The notes: generated by a model from the letters alone, not told the origin. A DNA stretch of 64,000 nucleotides from UBA1081 sp045636025 (GCA_045636025.1 JAZTWP010000085.1:1-64000), one strand, 5' to 3'. Positions 43,703-52,153 are shown, numbered from the stretch's first letter. Made by a program: numbers and translations.

Positions 43703-45118
43703 TTATTTTATTTTCACAAGGAATGTGACTGAGAATTCCTGCCAATGAGCAGTTACATATGTTTCACCTTTTGCTTTGGGTGTAATTGAAGCACCGTTTA
43801 CAGAAATGATGCTTTCATCAAAATCTGTGAGTGTAATATCTTTTTTCACCTGCTTATCATCCTTGTTGCCGTCATATTTATAAACATCAACGATGAATGT
43901 GCCGTCTGAAAGATTTTTCTCATAAACGTGAGGATCTGTTGTGATGCCGACAGTTGCCGAATAGACAGATTTTGAAACGGGAGTAAAATTATCTTTTATA
44001 TTATCGTTTTCCTTATCACTGAAATCCGGTGCATCAATAAGAGAAAAATTCACCTGCTGGATTCTTGTTGCCCAGGTGCCGAATTCTTCACCGTAAGCGT
44101 AAGAAAGATAAACATTGTCGCTTAGTCTGATGTGTCCGTTTTCTCTTGATGTTATACCGCAGTTGTGAAGATTGTGTATTGTGTTTGTTTTGAGGAAATA
44201 TGATTCTTCAAACTGTGTGCCGTTATCTGAAACATACAATTTGATATAACTGTCTGTTGTGAATCTTGAAGCCGTTGAAACAGCAATAAACTTGCCGTAA
44301 TCTTCAATATATTTCACATCGGCAGAATCAGTATCGCCCTGAATATGATCTATTGCAACACCGTTGTATTCAAGAGTCTGCGGCCAGTTTTCGTCTGTTG
44401 CATCTGCAACAGAGAGTCTTGTCTGATTCAGCTCATTATCACGCCAGGTGTAATAAAAATACAATTTATCATTGAGCACAACCATTGATGGCTCACCTGC
44501 ACCGTATGATTCGGGGTTGCCCGTGAATTCAATTACGGAAACAGGTTTACCTCCCCAGCCGCTGCCGTTCCATTTTTCATAGGGTCCGTCGATATTTTTA
44601 CTTCTTGCAACAAAAACATCATTGTCAACACCGCCCTCGGCAACTGTTGATGTGTATGCAATGTAATAATATCCGCCGAATCTTACAACACCGGGGTCAC
44701 AGCAGGAGTAAAAGTCTGAAGAATCGGGAGTGGGCGCAAGAACAGTTTTTTCAGTTGTCCATGTTTTTCCTCCGTCAGGAGAATGTCTGTAGAAAATATA
44801 ATCCCATTCATCAAAAATACCGGGAGAAGAGAAAAATGCATCAATGCTGTTATCGGCATTTCTTATAAGAGTCGGACCGTAACGGTAAACATAAGACTGC
44901 TTTTTTGCCGGAGTGTAAATGTCATTGCCGGTATCGGTTGCTGTCATTTTCACATACTTTTCAGCGTCAGGCTCAACAGAAACAGATTCATCGGTATAAA
45001 CCCTGTCTTTGGCAGGAGTGAATTCTACATTATTTTTGTTTTTACTGAGCATAACTCCTGCAACAACACCGCAGACAATAAGAATCAATGCTATAATTGC
45101 AGCAAGTATTTTTTTCAT
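43703..45118 (-). CDS. Membrane-anchored beta-propeller protein, sialidase/GH43-like, with Ig-like end
   Basis: The 471-residue product starts with a single N-terminal membrane helix (MKKILAAIIALILIVCGVVA), with no lipobox. Residues about 65-400 have the repeating blade pattern of five-bladed or sialidase-type propellers, including an Asp-box-like FYRHSPDGGKTWTTEK and DPGVVRFGGYYYIAYTSTV as in GH43/GH33-like proteins. The last 70 residues resemble a BIG_2 Ig-like domain. It may bind or cleave glycans at the cell surface; catalytic residues cannot be assigned. The open frame continues upstream through the tRNA gene, but 45118 is the true start. Confidence 0.82.
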   Translation of the reverse strand: MKKILAAIIALILIVCGVVAGVMLSKNKNNVEFTPAKDRVYTDESVSVEPDAEKYVKMTATDTGNDIYTPAKKQSYVYRYGPTLIRNADNSIDAFFSSPGIFDEWDYIFYRHSPDGGKTWTTEKTVLAPTPDSSDFYSCCDPGVVRFGGYYYIAYTSTVAEGGVDNDVFVARSKNIDGPYEKWNGSGWGGKPVSVIEFTGNPESYGAGEPSMVVLNDKLYFYYTWRDNELNQTRLSVADATDENWPQTLEYNGVAIDHIQGDTDSADVKYIEDYGKFIAVSTASRFTTDSYIKLYVSDNGTQFEESYFLKTNTIHNLHNCGITSRENGHIRLSDNVYLSYAYGEEFGTWATRIQQVNFSLIDAPDFSDKENDNIKDNFTPVSKSVYSATVGITTDPHVYEKNLSDGTFIVDVYKYDGNKDDKQVKKDITLTDFDESIISVNGASITPKAKGETYVTAHWQEFSVTFLVKIK

Positions 45119-45198
45119 AACATCATCTCCGTAAAATATTGAATTAATTATAGCAGAAAAACAAAAAAAATCCAAGTCATGTGACTCGGATTTTTTAC

Positions 45199-45283
45199 TG
45201 GTGCGGATAACAGGGGTCGAACCTGCACGCATCGCTGCACAAGATCCTAAATCTTGCGTGTCTGCCAATTCCACCATATCCGC
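45199..45283 (-). tRNA. tRNA-Leu (anticodon TAG)
   Basis: On the minus strand the 85-nt sequence has acceptor arms GCGGATA/TATCCGC, D-loop GGTGGAATTGGCAGAC, anticodon stem-loop CAAGA-TTTAGGA-TCTTG, a long variable arm, T-loop GGTTCGACCCC, and an encoded ACCA end. All arms pair. Confidence 0.97.
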
Positions 45284-45485
45284 AAATTGATATATTCAGT
45301 CAGTATCCGTTACTCTTGCGGTGCCCAAAATTCTTTGCTCGCTTTTCGCATCGCAGAATTTTGACCGCTGCGCCATTTCGTCCTTCCTTACTCCGCCACC
45401 GGCGGCGGTCGGACTCAATGCTGCCAATTCCACCATATCCGCAAATTGATATATTCAGTTAATACCCGTTACTCTTGCAGCACCT
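45262..45485 (-). repeat. Partial duplication of the tRNA-Leu 5' part and its upstream region
   Basis: CTGCCAATTCCACCATATCC and the following 40 bases (through TTACTCTTGC) occur at 45262 and again at 45421 with a few differences. The second copy keeps only the first 22 bases of the tRNA. Between the copies is a 100-bp GC-richer insert with an AAAATTCT/AGAATTTT inverted repeat and CCGCCACCGGCGG. The gap from 45486 to 45628 holds the promoter region of the next gene. Confidence 0.8.
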
Positions 45486-45628
45486 AAATATCCGGAAACT
45501 GATATTTCAATATATGAAAGTTTATCATACAAGTAATAAAAAAGCAAGAACATTTTAATATCAACCAAAAACTATTTATATTGAAAAGAACTCTGTTTTA
45601 TGCTATAATACAAAACGGTGATAACGCA

Positions 45629-46792
45629 ATGAAAAAAGAAACTTCAATCGTCTTCACGGGCGACATCGGTTTTGACCGTTATATGTACAAAAAATGGGAA
45701 GATGAAGAGCTGATTGCTCCTGAAATTCTCTCTTTTCTTCACTCAGCAGGCCACGTTGTTGCAAATGTGGAAGGCCCCGTTGCCGAGGCTGAAACAAACA
45801 CCACTCAGAGCGGTGTTGCACAGCTTCTTCACACAATCGACCCTGCCGCTGTAAAAGTGCTTAGGAATATGAAAGCCGACATCTGGAACATCTGCAACAA
45901 TCACATTATGGACGCAGGTACTTACGGCATTGAATCAACACTCAGAATCGCTGCGGAAAATGAAGTTCAGACTATCGGAGCAGGAATGAACATCGACGAA
46001 GCAAGAAAACCCGTTATCCTGAATGAAGCCGGCGGAATCGGAATGTTCGGTGTCGGATATCAAAGAGCCTGCAGAAAAGCCGACACAGAAAAACCAGGTT
46101 GTTACTCCTGGAGCGACCTTGATGCGATTCAGGAAACTATAAACGACATAAAAAAGACCTGTCGTTGGTGTATTGTTGTTGCTCACGCAGGTGAAGAGTT
46201 CACTCCTCTCCCCTCACCCTACACAAGGGAAAGATATCATAAATATCTTGAAATGGGTGCAGATGCCGTTATTTCGCATCATCCCCACGTGCCGATGAAT
46301 TATGAAACTGTCGGTGACAAAGTGATTTTCTACTCTCTTGGCAATTTTATTTTTGATACAGACTATCAGCGTTCACAGTTCAATACGGAAAAAGGTCTTC
46401 TTGTAAAGCTCAATTTTACGGAAGACAAAATGAGCTGGGAGCCGATGGGACTTCTTATAGACAGAGAAACTGAACACATTGTTGAAGCTGAACTTCCCCG
46501 TATTTTTGTTGATGTAGAGGAAGAGGAATACAAACTTCTTGCTCCCCTTTCTGCAAAAATGCTCATTGCCGCAACAAAGAGACAGTTCACATACTTAAAG
46601 CCGCAGGAATTCAAGGATGCTACGGAAGAAAAATGGAAAGAGCATTTTTCAGAACCGCTGAGAACAGGCAGAGTGCCGGGCGAAACACTCGATTTCTTCA
46701 TTATCTGCCCCCTGGCTGAAGAAGCCGAAAAAGGCGAATGGAAAAAGAGCAGACTTGAAGATGTTAAAAATTACATTCTTGAACAGATGTAA
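45629..46792 (+). CDS. CapA-family metallophosphatase (poly-gamma-glutamate type)
   Basis: The 387-residue protein has the CapA/PgsA calcineurin-like motifs: IVFTGDIGFDR, NVEGPVAEAET, NICNNHIMDAGTYGIEST, VVAHAGEEF, and ISHHPHVPMNYETVGDKVIF. There is no signal peptide with this start (ATG at 45629 after ACGGTGATAA), suggesting a cytoplasmic protein; the open frame extends upstream to 45581. Family members take part in poly-gamma-glutamate capsule formation or act as phosphatases; the precise role is unknown. Confidence 0.85.
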   Translation: MKKETSIVFTGDIGFDRYMYKKWEDEELIAPEILSFLHSAGHVVANVEGPVAEAETNTTQSGVAQLLHTIDPAAVKVLRNMKADIWNICNNHIMDAGTYGIESTLRIAAENEVQTIGAGMNIDEARKPVILNEAGGIGMFGVGYQRACRKADTEKPGCYSWSDLDAIQETINDIKKTCRWCIVVAHAGEEFTPLPSPYTRERYHKYLEMGADAVISHHPHVPMNYETVGDKVIFYSLGNFIFDTDYQRSQFNTEKGLLVKLNFTEDKMSWEPMGLLIDRETEHIVEAELPRIFVDVEEEEYKLLAPLSAKMLIAATKRQFTYLKPQEFKDATEEKWKEHFSEPLRTGRVPGETLDFFIICPLAEEAEKGEWKKSRLEDVKNYILEQM

Positions 46793-46812
46793 AAAAGAAA
46801 GGAAAAATACTT

Positions 46813-47223
46813 ATGTTTGAAATTATGTTCTCAAATCTGCCTGCAGGTATTGCAGTAACAGGTCTTTGCCTTTACTTTTTCGGTATGGCAATTGTATTTA
46901 TCGCAAACCCCGTTAAAAATGCAGAAAGCTTTGCTGTAAAGCCCGTTGACAACGCAGGTAAAACTGAAATCAGAGTTTATTACGGCGGTATTTCATTCGC
47001 ACTTGGTGCATTTCTTCTTTATCTCACACTTGCACTTAAAACTCCCGTTTACTCACTCGTGGGCGGTCTGTTTTTCGCAACAACAGTACTTACAGTCAGA
47101 ACAATTTTCCTCTTTGTGGACAAAGGCTGGAAATGTCCTTACACAAAACTCGCAATCCCTTGTGAATCTCTGTTTGTTATAGCACTCTGGGTGTGCTTCA
47201 TACTTTCAAAAACACTCTATTAA
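46813..47223 (+). CDS. Small four-helix membrane protein (DUF4345-like)
   Basis: The 136-residue protein has four hydrophobic helices at about residues 8-33, 54-77, 80-101 and 114-132. EIRVYYGGISFALGAFLLYL after helix 1 matches the DUF4345 pattern. AAAGAAAGGAAAAA lies upstream. It follows the CapA-like gene by 20 bases and is likely co-transcribed. Function unknown. Confidence 0.75.
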   Translation: MFEIMFSNLPAGIAVTGLCLYFFGMAIVFIANPVKNAESFAVKPVDNAGKTEIRVYYGGISFALGAFLLYLTLALKTPVYSLVGGLFFATTVLTVRTIFLFVDKGWKCPYTKLAIPCESLFVIALWVCFILSKTLY

Positions 47224-47231
47224 AAAATTTT

Positions 47232-47255
47232 TACTCCGCCTTTTCGGGTGGAGTA
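47232..47255 (+). terminator. Rho-independent terminator
   Basis: TACTCCGCC-ttttc-GGGTGGAGTA followed by TTTTTTT. Confidence 0.88.
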
Positions 47256-47284
47256 TTTTTTTGTTTTTTTGGAAAAGATAAAAA

Positions 47285-47458
47285 CAATAATTTATTCGCA
47301 GAAATTAAAATAAAGCTTGTAGGGGCGTTAATCTAACGCCCGCTGCGCAGCAGAACGGCTTTGCCGTTAATTTTCCTTACGGAAAAGCACTTTCGTGCCG
47401 GGCGATGAATCATCGCCCCTACGATATATCAATTAATTTCTGCGTCGCTAAATTATTG
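47285..47458. repeat. MITE/REP-like palindromic repeat, copy 2 (full length, 174 bp)
   Basis: Outer arms CAATAATTTA and GCAGAAATTAA pair with TTAATTTCTGC and TAAATTATTG. Inner arms GTAGGGGCG and CGCCCCTAC follow. Between them six small hairpins lie in a row: GCGTTAATCTAACGC, CTGCGCAG, AACGGCTTTGCCGTT, TTTTCC-TTAC-GGAAAA, GCAC-TTTC-GTGC and GGCGATGAATCATCGCC. Copy 1 is at 35444-35587. Confidence 0.85.
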
Positions 47459-47481
47459 TTTACAGAAAGGAATGTTTTATT

Positions 47482-47925
47482 TTGCCCGAAAAAGACAAGG
47501 ACTATGAATTAATGACAAAAAAGGTTTCTCCGCCCTCTCCAAAGATTAAAAATGCTTTGTTTGCATTTCTTATCGGCGGAGCAATCTGCACGCTCGGAGA
47601 AGCTCTCAGGACTGTTTTTGAAGCATTATCCGTCAAAGAAGAAAACATAAAGCTTCTCATTCCCGTTACGCTTGTTGTGATAACGGCAATTCTGACGGGT
47701 ATTGGTATTTTCGACAAAATCGCAAAGCACGCAGGAGCAGGCACAATTGTACCCATAACGGGATTTGCAAATGCCGTGGTTTCATCGGGACTTGAATATT
47801 CAAGCGAAGGCTATATTCTCGGCACGGGCGCAAATCTTTTCAAAATCGCAGGTCCCGTTATTGTTTACGGCACAGCCGCAAGCTTTATTTATGGTGTGAT
47901 TTATTGGGTTATTTATTGGTTTTAA
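47482..47925 (+). CDS. spoVAC: Stage V sporulation protein AC
   Basis: The 147-residue membrane protein has the SpoVAC pattern: NALFAFLIGGAICTLGEALR, VVITAILTGIGIFDKIAKHA, then GAGTIVPITGFANAVVSSGL, EYSSEGYILGTGANLFKIAG and PVIVYGTAASFIYG. SpoVAC forms part of the channel that moves dipicolinic acid into the forespore. The start is a TTG at 47482 with AAAGGAA upstream; ATG at 47512 is the alternative. The last codons lie in a 49-bp direct repeat shared with 48562-48610, so the present C-terminus (VIYWVIYWF) may derive from an insertion. spoVAD is not adjacent but lies at 54172. Confidence 0.9.
   Translation: MPEKDKDYELMTKKVSPPSPKIKNALFAFLIGGAICTLGEALRTVFEALSVKEENIKLLIPVTLVVITAILTGIGIFDKIAKHAGAGTIVPITGFANAVVSSGLEYSSEGYILGTGANLFKIAGPVIVYGTAASFIYGVIYWVIYWF
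47861..47909 (+). repeat. 49-bp direct repeat, copy 1 (inside spoVAC)
   Basis: From TTGTTTACGGCACAGCCGCA to TTATTGGGT, identical to 48562-48610; the copies are 701 bases apart. Confidence 0.92.
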
Positions 47926-48134
47926 GAACAAAAATAAAATAACTCCTCAAATTTTTTATCCAAGGCAACACATAATATCAACGCAAGTTTTGCTGTTGGA
48001 TTAAACTGCCCTGTCTCAATAGAGCTTATTGTATTTCGTGACACACCGATCATATCTGCCAATTGTTGCTGAGATAAACCGGCTTCTGTTCTTGCATATT
48101 TCAGATTATTTTTTAAGGTCAAAGCTTCTTCCAT
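47922..48134 (-). CDS. XRE-family HTH regulator
   Basis: The 70-residue protein is a single Cro/C1 helix-turn-helix: LKYARTEAGLSQQQLADMIG, then SRNTISSIETGQFNPTAK, of the type paired with DUF6442-like membrane proteins. It follows the membrane-protein gene by 4 bases. It probably represses the promoter at 48494-48522. Confidence 0.9.
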   Translation of the reverse strand: MEEALTLKNNLKYARTEAGLSQQQLADMIGVSRNTISSIETGQFNPTAKLALILCVALDKKFEELFYFCS

Positions 48135-48138
48135 TTTC

Positions 48139-48459
48139 TCACCTTATGATATCAATAATGTAAATTACAATATTGATAATACAAATCAATCCCCAAAGCA
48201 CAGATAAAACAATATCAAATCGTTTTTTCAACTTAACGGCGTCCATGATGTATTTAGAAAACATCATACCTGAATATATTATCCATATAGCAGTTGCACT
48301 TCTGTCAAAAATACATTCTTCAATAAAAACAAGAATCATACAAAAAAGACAGCCTAGTGCAGCACTTACAGCATATGTCCGCAATTTGATTTTTTCTTCT
48401 CTTTCATCACCATTCTGATTGTCTTCACGACTCATCTGTAAAATATCGTCTTTGTTCAC
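48139..48459 (-). CDS. Small membrane protein (DUF6442-like)
   Basis: The start is the GTG at 48459, 7 bases after AAGGTG (VNKDDILQMSREDNQNGDER). Three hydrophobic helices follow (about residues 33-52, 60-76 and 86-104). The NKDDIL-x-SR-DN-x-NGDERE start matches a family I recall as DUF6442, usually encoded next to an XRE regulator. Function unknown. Confidence 0.78.
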   Translation of the reverse strand: MNKDDILQMSREDNQNGDEREEKIKLRTYAVSAALGCLFCMILVFIEECIFDRSATAIWIIYSGMMFSKYIMDAVKLKKRFDIVLSVLWGLICIINIVIYIIDIIR

Positions 48460-48493
48460 AAAAACACACCTTTGCCAAGTTTTCTTTGCATAA

Positions 48494-48522
48494 ATTATAT
48501 CATTGCCAAGTAAACTTGTCAG
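48494..48522 (-). promoter_or_regulatory. Promoter with operator-like palindrome for the cassette
   Basis: CTGACA and TATAAT are 17 bases apart on the minus strand. Between them lies AAGTTTACTT followed by GGCAA, and ACTTGGCAA recurs downstream of the -10, which would suit the XRE regulator. Confidence 0.65.
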
Positions 48523-48561
48523 GTTTTTCTGCATAGTTTTTTTTAATATTCAATCATTATT

Positions 48562-48610
48562 TTGTTTACGGCACAGCCGCAAGCTTTATTTATGGTGTGA
48601 TTTATTGGGT
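48562..48610 (+). repeat. 49-bp direct repeat, copy 2
   Basis: Identical to 47861-47909; it continues in the spoVAC frame as VIRII and TAA at about 48626. Confidence 0.92.
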
Positions 48611-48628
48611 GATTCGGATAATATAAAA

Positions 48629-48652
48629 AAAACGGTACTTTTGTACCGTTTT
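48629..48652. terminator. Terminator between spoVAC remnant and mntP
   Basis: AAAACGGTAC-tttt-GTACCGTTTT, usable in both directions. Confidence 0.85.
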
Positions 48653-48654
48653 AA

Positions 48655-49242
48655 TTATTTGAAGAAACTGCTTATAAAAATCTCAAGACCGATGAAAATG
48701 AGGATTGAGCCGCCGAAAATTCCTGCTTTGCCTGCAAGTTTTGTACCGACTTTTCCGCCGATAATAATACCGCCAAGGCAGATTCCGAATGTTACAACTG
48801 CAATTACGGCAGCCGCAAGAATAGCCTTGGGCAGGTTATAATCTGCAATTGTGAAACCTACAGAAAGCGCATCAATTGATGTTGCAACGCCCTGCACAAC
48901 AAGTGCACCGAAGCCTACACCAACTTTTTCTGCCTCTTCATCTTTGTTTTTAATGCCTTCAATTAGCATCTTTCCGCCAATGAAACCGAGAAGTGCAAGT
49001 GCAATCCAGGGAATGAACTTTTCAAATGACTTAAAATACTGCAGAAGAGTATGTACGCATATCCAGCCGATCATAGGCATCAGTCCCTGAAATAATGCAA
49101 ACATTCCTGCAACGCCCGTCATTTTTGTTTTTTTCATATTCGGCTCGTTGAGTCCGTTTGCAAGTGAAACAGAAAACGCATCCATTGCAAGACCGAGTCC
49201 GAGAAGTATGCTGTTAAAGAAAAAGCTGAAACTTAAATCCAT
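48655..49242 (-). CDS. mntP: Manganese efflux pump MntP
   Basis: The 195-residue protein has six membrane helices and the two family motifs with membrane Asp: LGLGLAMDAFSVSLANGL and GVATSIDALSVGFTIADY. MntP exports Mn2+ and protects against excess. It has a terminator behind it and GGAG upstream. No yybP-ykoY-type leader fits in the short 5' region. Confidence 0.92.
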   Translation of the reverse strand: MDLSFSFFFNSILLGLGLAMDAFSVSLANGLNEPNMKKTKMTGVAGMFALFQGLMPMIGWICVHTLLQYFKSFEKFIPWIALALLGFIGGKMLIEGIKNKDEEAEKVGVGFGALVVQGVATSIDALSVGFTIADYNLPKAILAAAVIAVVTFGICLGGIIIGGKVGTKLAGKAGIFGGSILIFIGLEIFISSFFK

Positions 49243-49354
49243 TTTTTATCTCCTCATTTTTAATTCGATTTATTATAATTTATTATCAACATTCCGTCAA
49301 TATCTATCCTTGACGTAAAAGCCAAAAAATTGTATACTATTTTTGGTGATAAAA

Positions 49355-49876
49355 ATGGTACTTTACATTGCAAGACACGGTGAATCATTAGGCAACACGG
49401 GTGAAGACCTCGGTCCCGACCCTGCGTTATCAGAAAAAGGTATGCTTCAGGCTGAACTTCTCGGAAAAAGAATGCATAAATTCAGACTCGACGGCATTTT
49501 TGCAAGTCCTCTCACAAGAGCTGTGCAGACCGCAAATAAAACTGCTGAACTTCAGAACAAACAGGTTGAAGTTATCCCCACGGCATACGAAGTTGAAAAC
49601 GAAACAACAGAAGAAGCCTATGCAAGAGCTGTCGGAGTGATTAAAACAATCAGAGCAAAGTTTTCTGCAGACGAAAGAGCCATAATTTTTGCCCACGGCA
49701 CATTCAATAATTATCTGACAAGTGCGGCAATCGGTTTCCCCGTCAGAGATGATTTCAATTTCTGCCAGGAAAACACGGGGCTTACATGCATCAAGTTTAT
49801 GCCCGACGGACACATAAAAATTGAATTCGCAAATGATTATTGCCACCTCGCAACACTCGATGAGCCCGAATATTGA
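49355..49876 (+). CDS. Histidine phosphatase superfamily protein
   Basis: The 173-residue protein has the RHG motif (LYIARHGESLGNTGEDLG), SPLTRAVQTANK, and the second catalytic His in IIFAHGTFNNYL. It resembles phosphoglycerate-mutase-like phosphatases; the substrate is unknown. The ATG at 49355 follows TTGGTGATAAAA. Confidence 0.9.
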   Translation: MVLYIARHGESLGNTGEDLGPDPALSEKGMLQAELLGKRMHKFRLDGIFASPLTRAVQTANKTAELQNKQVEVIPTAYEVENETTEEAYARAVGVIKTIRAKFSADERAIIFAHGTFNNYLTSAAIGFPVRDDFNFCQENTGLTCIKFMPDGHIKIEFANDYCHLATLDEPEY

Positions 49877-49877
49877 A

Positions 49878-49907
49878 AAAGCAGTAAATCCTCTGATTTA
49901 CTGCTTT
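49878..49907. terminator. Bidirectional terminator
   Basis: AAAGCAGTAAATC-ctct-GATTTACTGCTTT, a 13-bp perfect stem. Confidence 0.92.
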
Positions 49908-49914
49908 CTATACT

Positions 49915-50358
49915 TTATTCTTTTATTTCTTTTTCCCAATATTTATCAAGCAACCGTTTCGTTCTGAAACTGATAACTATAATTCCGTTCATATAAAAAC
50001 GCTGTTTACCTTCAACTTTTCCGTTTATTTCATACACACGTGAAAATATAAAATCAATAATTGCCGAGCGTGAATAACCGTCACGTGCTTTCTTTATTTT
50101 TCGGATATTTTTCCACAGATAAGATTCTTTTGGAACAAAAAGGTAATGCAGCGTGATACATTCCGTATCAAAACTGTAAAACAACGGCTCTTTTATCGGT
50201 CCGCCGATAACAAAAAGTAATCCGAGAATAAAGAAAAACACACTCCATACTGTTATTTCTTCACTTATTGCAACATATCCGAGAGTCAGCGTAAGAATCC
50301 CAAGAATAACAAACAGAAAAAACGATTTATTAAGTGCAATCTCCTTTTTGTTTTTCAT
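49915..50358 (-). CDS. Small membrane protein with PH-like domain
   Basis: The roughly 147-residue protein has two N-terminal membrane helices (FFLFVILGILTLTLGYVAI and WSVFFFILGLLFVIGG) and a beta-rich domain (FYSFDTECITLHYLFVPKES, then LWKNIRKIKKA) that resembles bacterial PH/YcxB-like domains. Start 50358 has AAGGGA upstream. It lies alone between terminator and ribulokinase. Function unknown. Confidence 0.7.
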   Translation of the reverse strand: MKNKKEIALNKSFFLFVILGILTLTLGYVAISEEITVWSVFFFILGLLFVIGGPIKEPLFYSFDTECITLHYLFVPKESYLWKNIRKIKKARDGYSRSAIIDFIFSRVYEINGKVEGKQRFYMNGIIVISFRTKRLLDKYWEKEIKE

Positions 50359-50412
50359 TATGTACATTCCCTTATACATAACGGGTGCCACGAAGACACC
50401 CGTTTATTGTTT

Positions 50413-52083
50413 TTATTTACTTCTCTGTTCAATCTTGATTTTCTTAAGTCTCTTCATAACGTCATTTTCGCCCTTACCGAAGTAATCGTGGAGAATCTTG
50501 TATTCTGCGAAGAGTTTATCGTAGATTTCTGTATTTTCCTTGATGGGGTTATAAACAACATTCTTAACCTGACCCATTGCTCTTGCGGCATCGAAAACAT
50601 TATCCCAGCCGCCTTTTTCAGCACCTGCTGCAACTGCGCCGAAGATAGCACTTCCGAGTGCGGGACCCTGCATTGAGCCTGCAATTTTAACGGGAATACC
50701 AAGAACGTCTGCATAAATCTGCATTGTCATGGGGTCTTTCTGACTGATACCGCCTGAAGCGTAGAATTCATCAACGGGCACACCGTTTCTGCGGTAGTTT
50801 TCTATAATTTCTCTTGTGCCGTATGCTGTAGCTTCAATAAGTGCTCTGTAGATTTCCTCAGGCTTTGTAAGAAGTGTCATACCAACGATCATACCTGTAA
50901 GGTCAACGTCAACGAGAACACTTCTGTTGCCGTTCCACCAGTCGAGAGCAACAAGTCCGCTTTCACCGGGCTTCTGAACCTCTGCCTTTGAACGGAGATA
51001 TTTATGAATATTCATACCAGCCTTTTCAGCGGCATCATAATATTCCTTGGGAAGACAATTATCAATAAACCATGCAAAATGGTCACCTACACAGCTCTGA
51101 CCTGCTTCATAGCCGTAGAATCCGGGCATGATACCGTCAGCAACAACACCACACATACCGGGAACCTGAAGTTCTTCTTCACCCATGAGCATATGACATG
51201 TTGATGTACCCATAATTGCAAGAACCTTGCCGGGGCCGTCGATACCGACTGCAGGAACACAAACGTGAGCATCAACGTTACCTACTGCAACTGCAGTACC
51301 GACCTTAAGACCTGTAAGAGCGGCTGCCTTTTCGTTGATTTCGCCTGCTTTTGAGCCGAGAGGCATAATTTCAGTACCGAGCTTATCTTCGACAACATTT
51401 TCAAGTCTTTCGTCAAGAGCCTTGAAGAAATCCTTTGAGGGATAGCCTGTTGTCTTGTTCCAGAGTTCTTTATAACCTGCTGTGCATGAGTTTCTTGTCA
51501 CGTTTCCGCAAAGCTGCCATACAATCCAATCAGCAGCTTCGATGAACATATCAGCGGCATTGTAGATTTCTTCTTTCTCATCAAGAACCTGCCAGATTTT
51601 CGGAATAGCCCATTCTGATGAAATCTTTCCGCCGTAGTTATTGAGCCATTTTTCATTTCTTGCTTCAGCAATCTCATTGAGCTTGTTTGCCTTATCCTGA
51701 GCAGCATGATGCTTCCAGAGTTTTACATAAGCATGAGGCTCATGCTCATATTCGGGAAGGAAGCAGAGGGGTGTTCCGTCTGCCTTTACGGGAATAAGTG
51801 TACATGCTGTGAAGTCTGTACCGACACCGATAACATCATCTGCACTGATTCCGCTTTCCTTAAGAACAGCAGGAATTGTGTTTGCAAGAACATCAAGATA
51901 GTCCTGAGGATGCTGAAGTGCCCAGTCTGTGCCGAGCTTTGTGCCGTCAGGAAGAGTTTCATCCATTACTGCGTGAGGATATTCATAAACAGCACTTGCA
52001 AGTTCTTCACCTGTTTTTGCATCTGCAATAACAGCACGACCTGAAAGTGTACCGTAGTCAACACCGATAACATATTTATTCAT
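50413..52083 (-). CDS. araB: Ribulokinase (FGGY family)
   Basis: The 556-residue sugar kinase phosphorylates L-ribulose (AraB type). It has YVIGVDYGTLSGRAVIADAK at the N-terminus, GVGTDFTACTLIPVKADGTP, VGNVDAHVCVPAVGIDGPGK, GTSTCHMLMG, and the C-terminal FGGY motif EFYASGGISQKDPMTMQIYA and MQGPALGSAIFGAVAAG. No araA or araD is adjacent. Start 52083 has GAGGTG 8 bases upstream. A minus-strand transcript would end near a weak hairpin at 50380-50404. Confidence 0.93.
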   Translation of the reverse strand: MNKYVIGVDYGTLSGRAVIADAKTGEELASAVYEYPHAVMDETLPDGTKLGTDWALQHPQDYLDVLANTIPAVLKESGISADDVIGVGTDFTACTLIPVKADGTPLCFLPEYEHEPHAYVKLWKHHAAQDKANKLNEIAEARNEKWLNNYGGKISSEWAIPKIWQVLDEKEEIYNAADMFIEAADWIVWQLCGNVTRNSCTAGYKELWNKTTGYPSKDFFKALDERLENVVEDKLGTEIMPLGSKAGEINEKAAALTGLKVGTAVAVGNVDAHVCVPAVGIDGPGKVLAIMGTSTCHMLMGEEELQVPGMCGVVADGIMPGFYGYEAGQSCVGDHFAWFIDNCLPKEYYDAAEKAGMNIHKYLRSKAEVQKPGESGLVALDWWNGNRSVLVDVDLTGMIVGMTLLTKPEEIYRALIEATAYGTREIIENYRRNGVPVDEFYASGGISQKDPMTMQIYADVLGIPVKIAGSMQGPALGSAIFGAVAAGAEKGGWDNVFDAARAMGQVKNVVYNPIKENTEIYDKLFAEYKILHDYFGKGENDVMKRLKKIKIEQRSK

Positions 52084-52153
52084 AGTCAAAACACCTCGTA
52101 TATTAAATACTTATTTTATTATATTATTAAACTCAGAAATATGCAATAGAGTT

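Larger units (their letters stand above)
47910..48561 (-). mobile_element. Small regulator cassette inserted at the spoVAC 3' end
   Basis: The 652-bp segment lies between the two 49-bp repeats and carries an XRE regulator and a membrane protein, both minus-strand, with their own promoter and operator. No recombinase is inside. After the second repeat the original-looking spoVAC end (VIYWVIRII and a stop) and a terminator follow. Confidence 0.65.

Noticed and set aside
45119..45277. A longer N-terminus for the beta-propeller gene reading through the tRNA (MVELADTQDLGSCAAMRAGS)
   Set aside because: This peptide is the well-known artefact of translating a tRNA-Leu gene. The ATG at 45118 starts a proper membrane helix.
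50380..50404. A terminator for the ribulokinase gene (AACGGGTG/CACCCGTT)
   Set aside because: There is no T-tract behind it on the minus strand, so it was not listed as a terminator.
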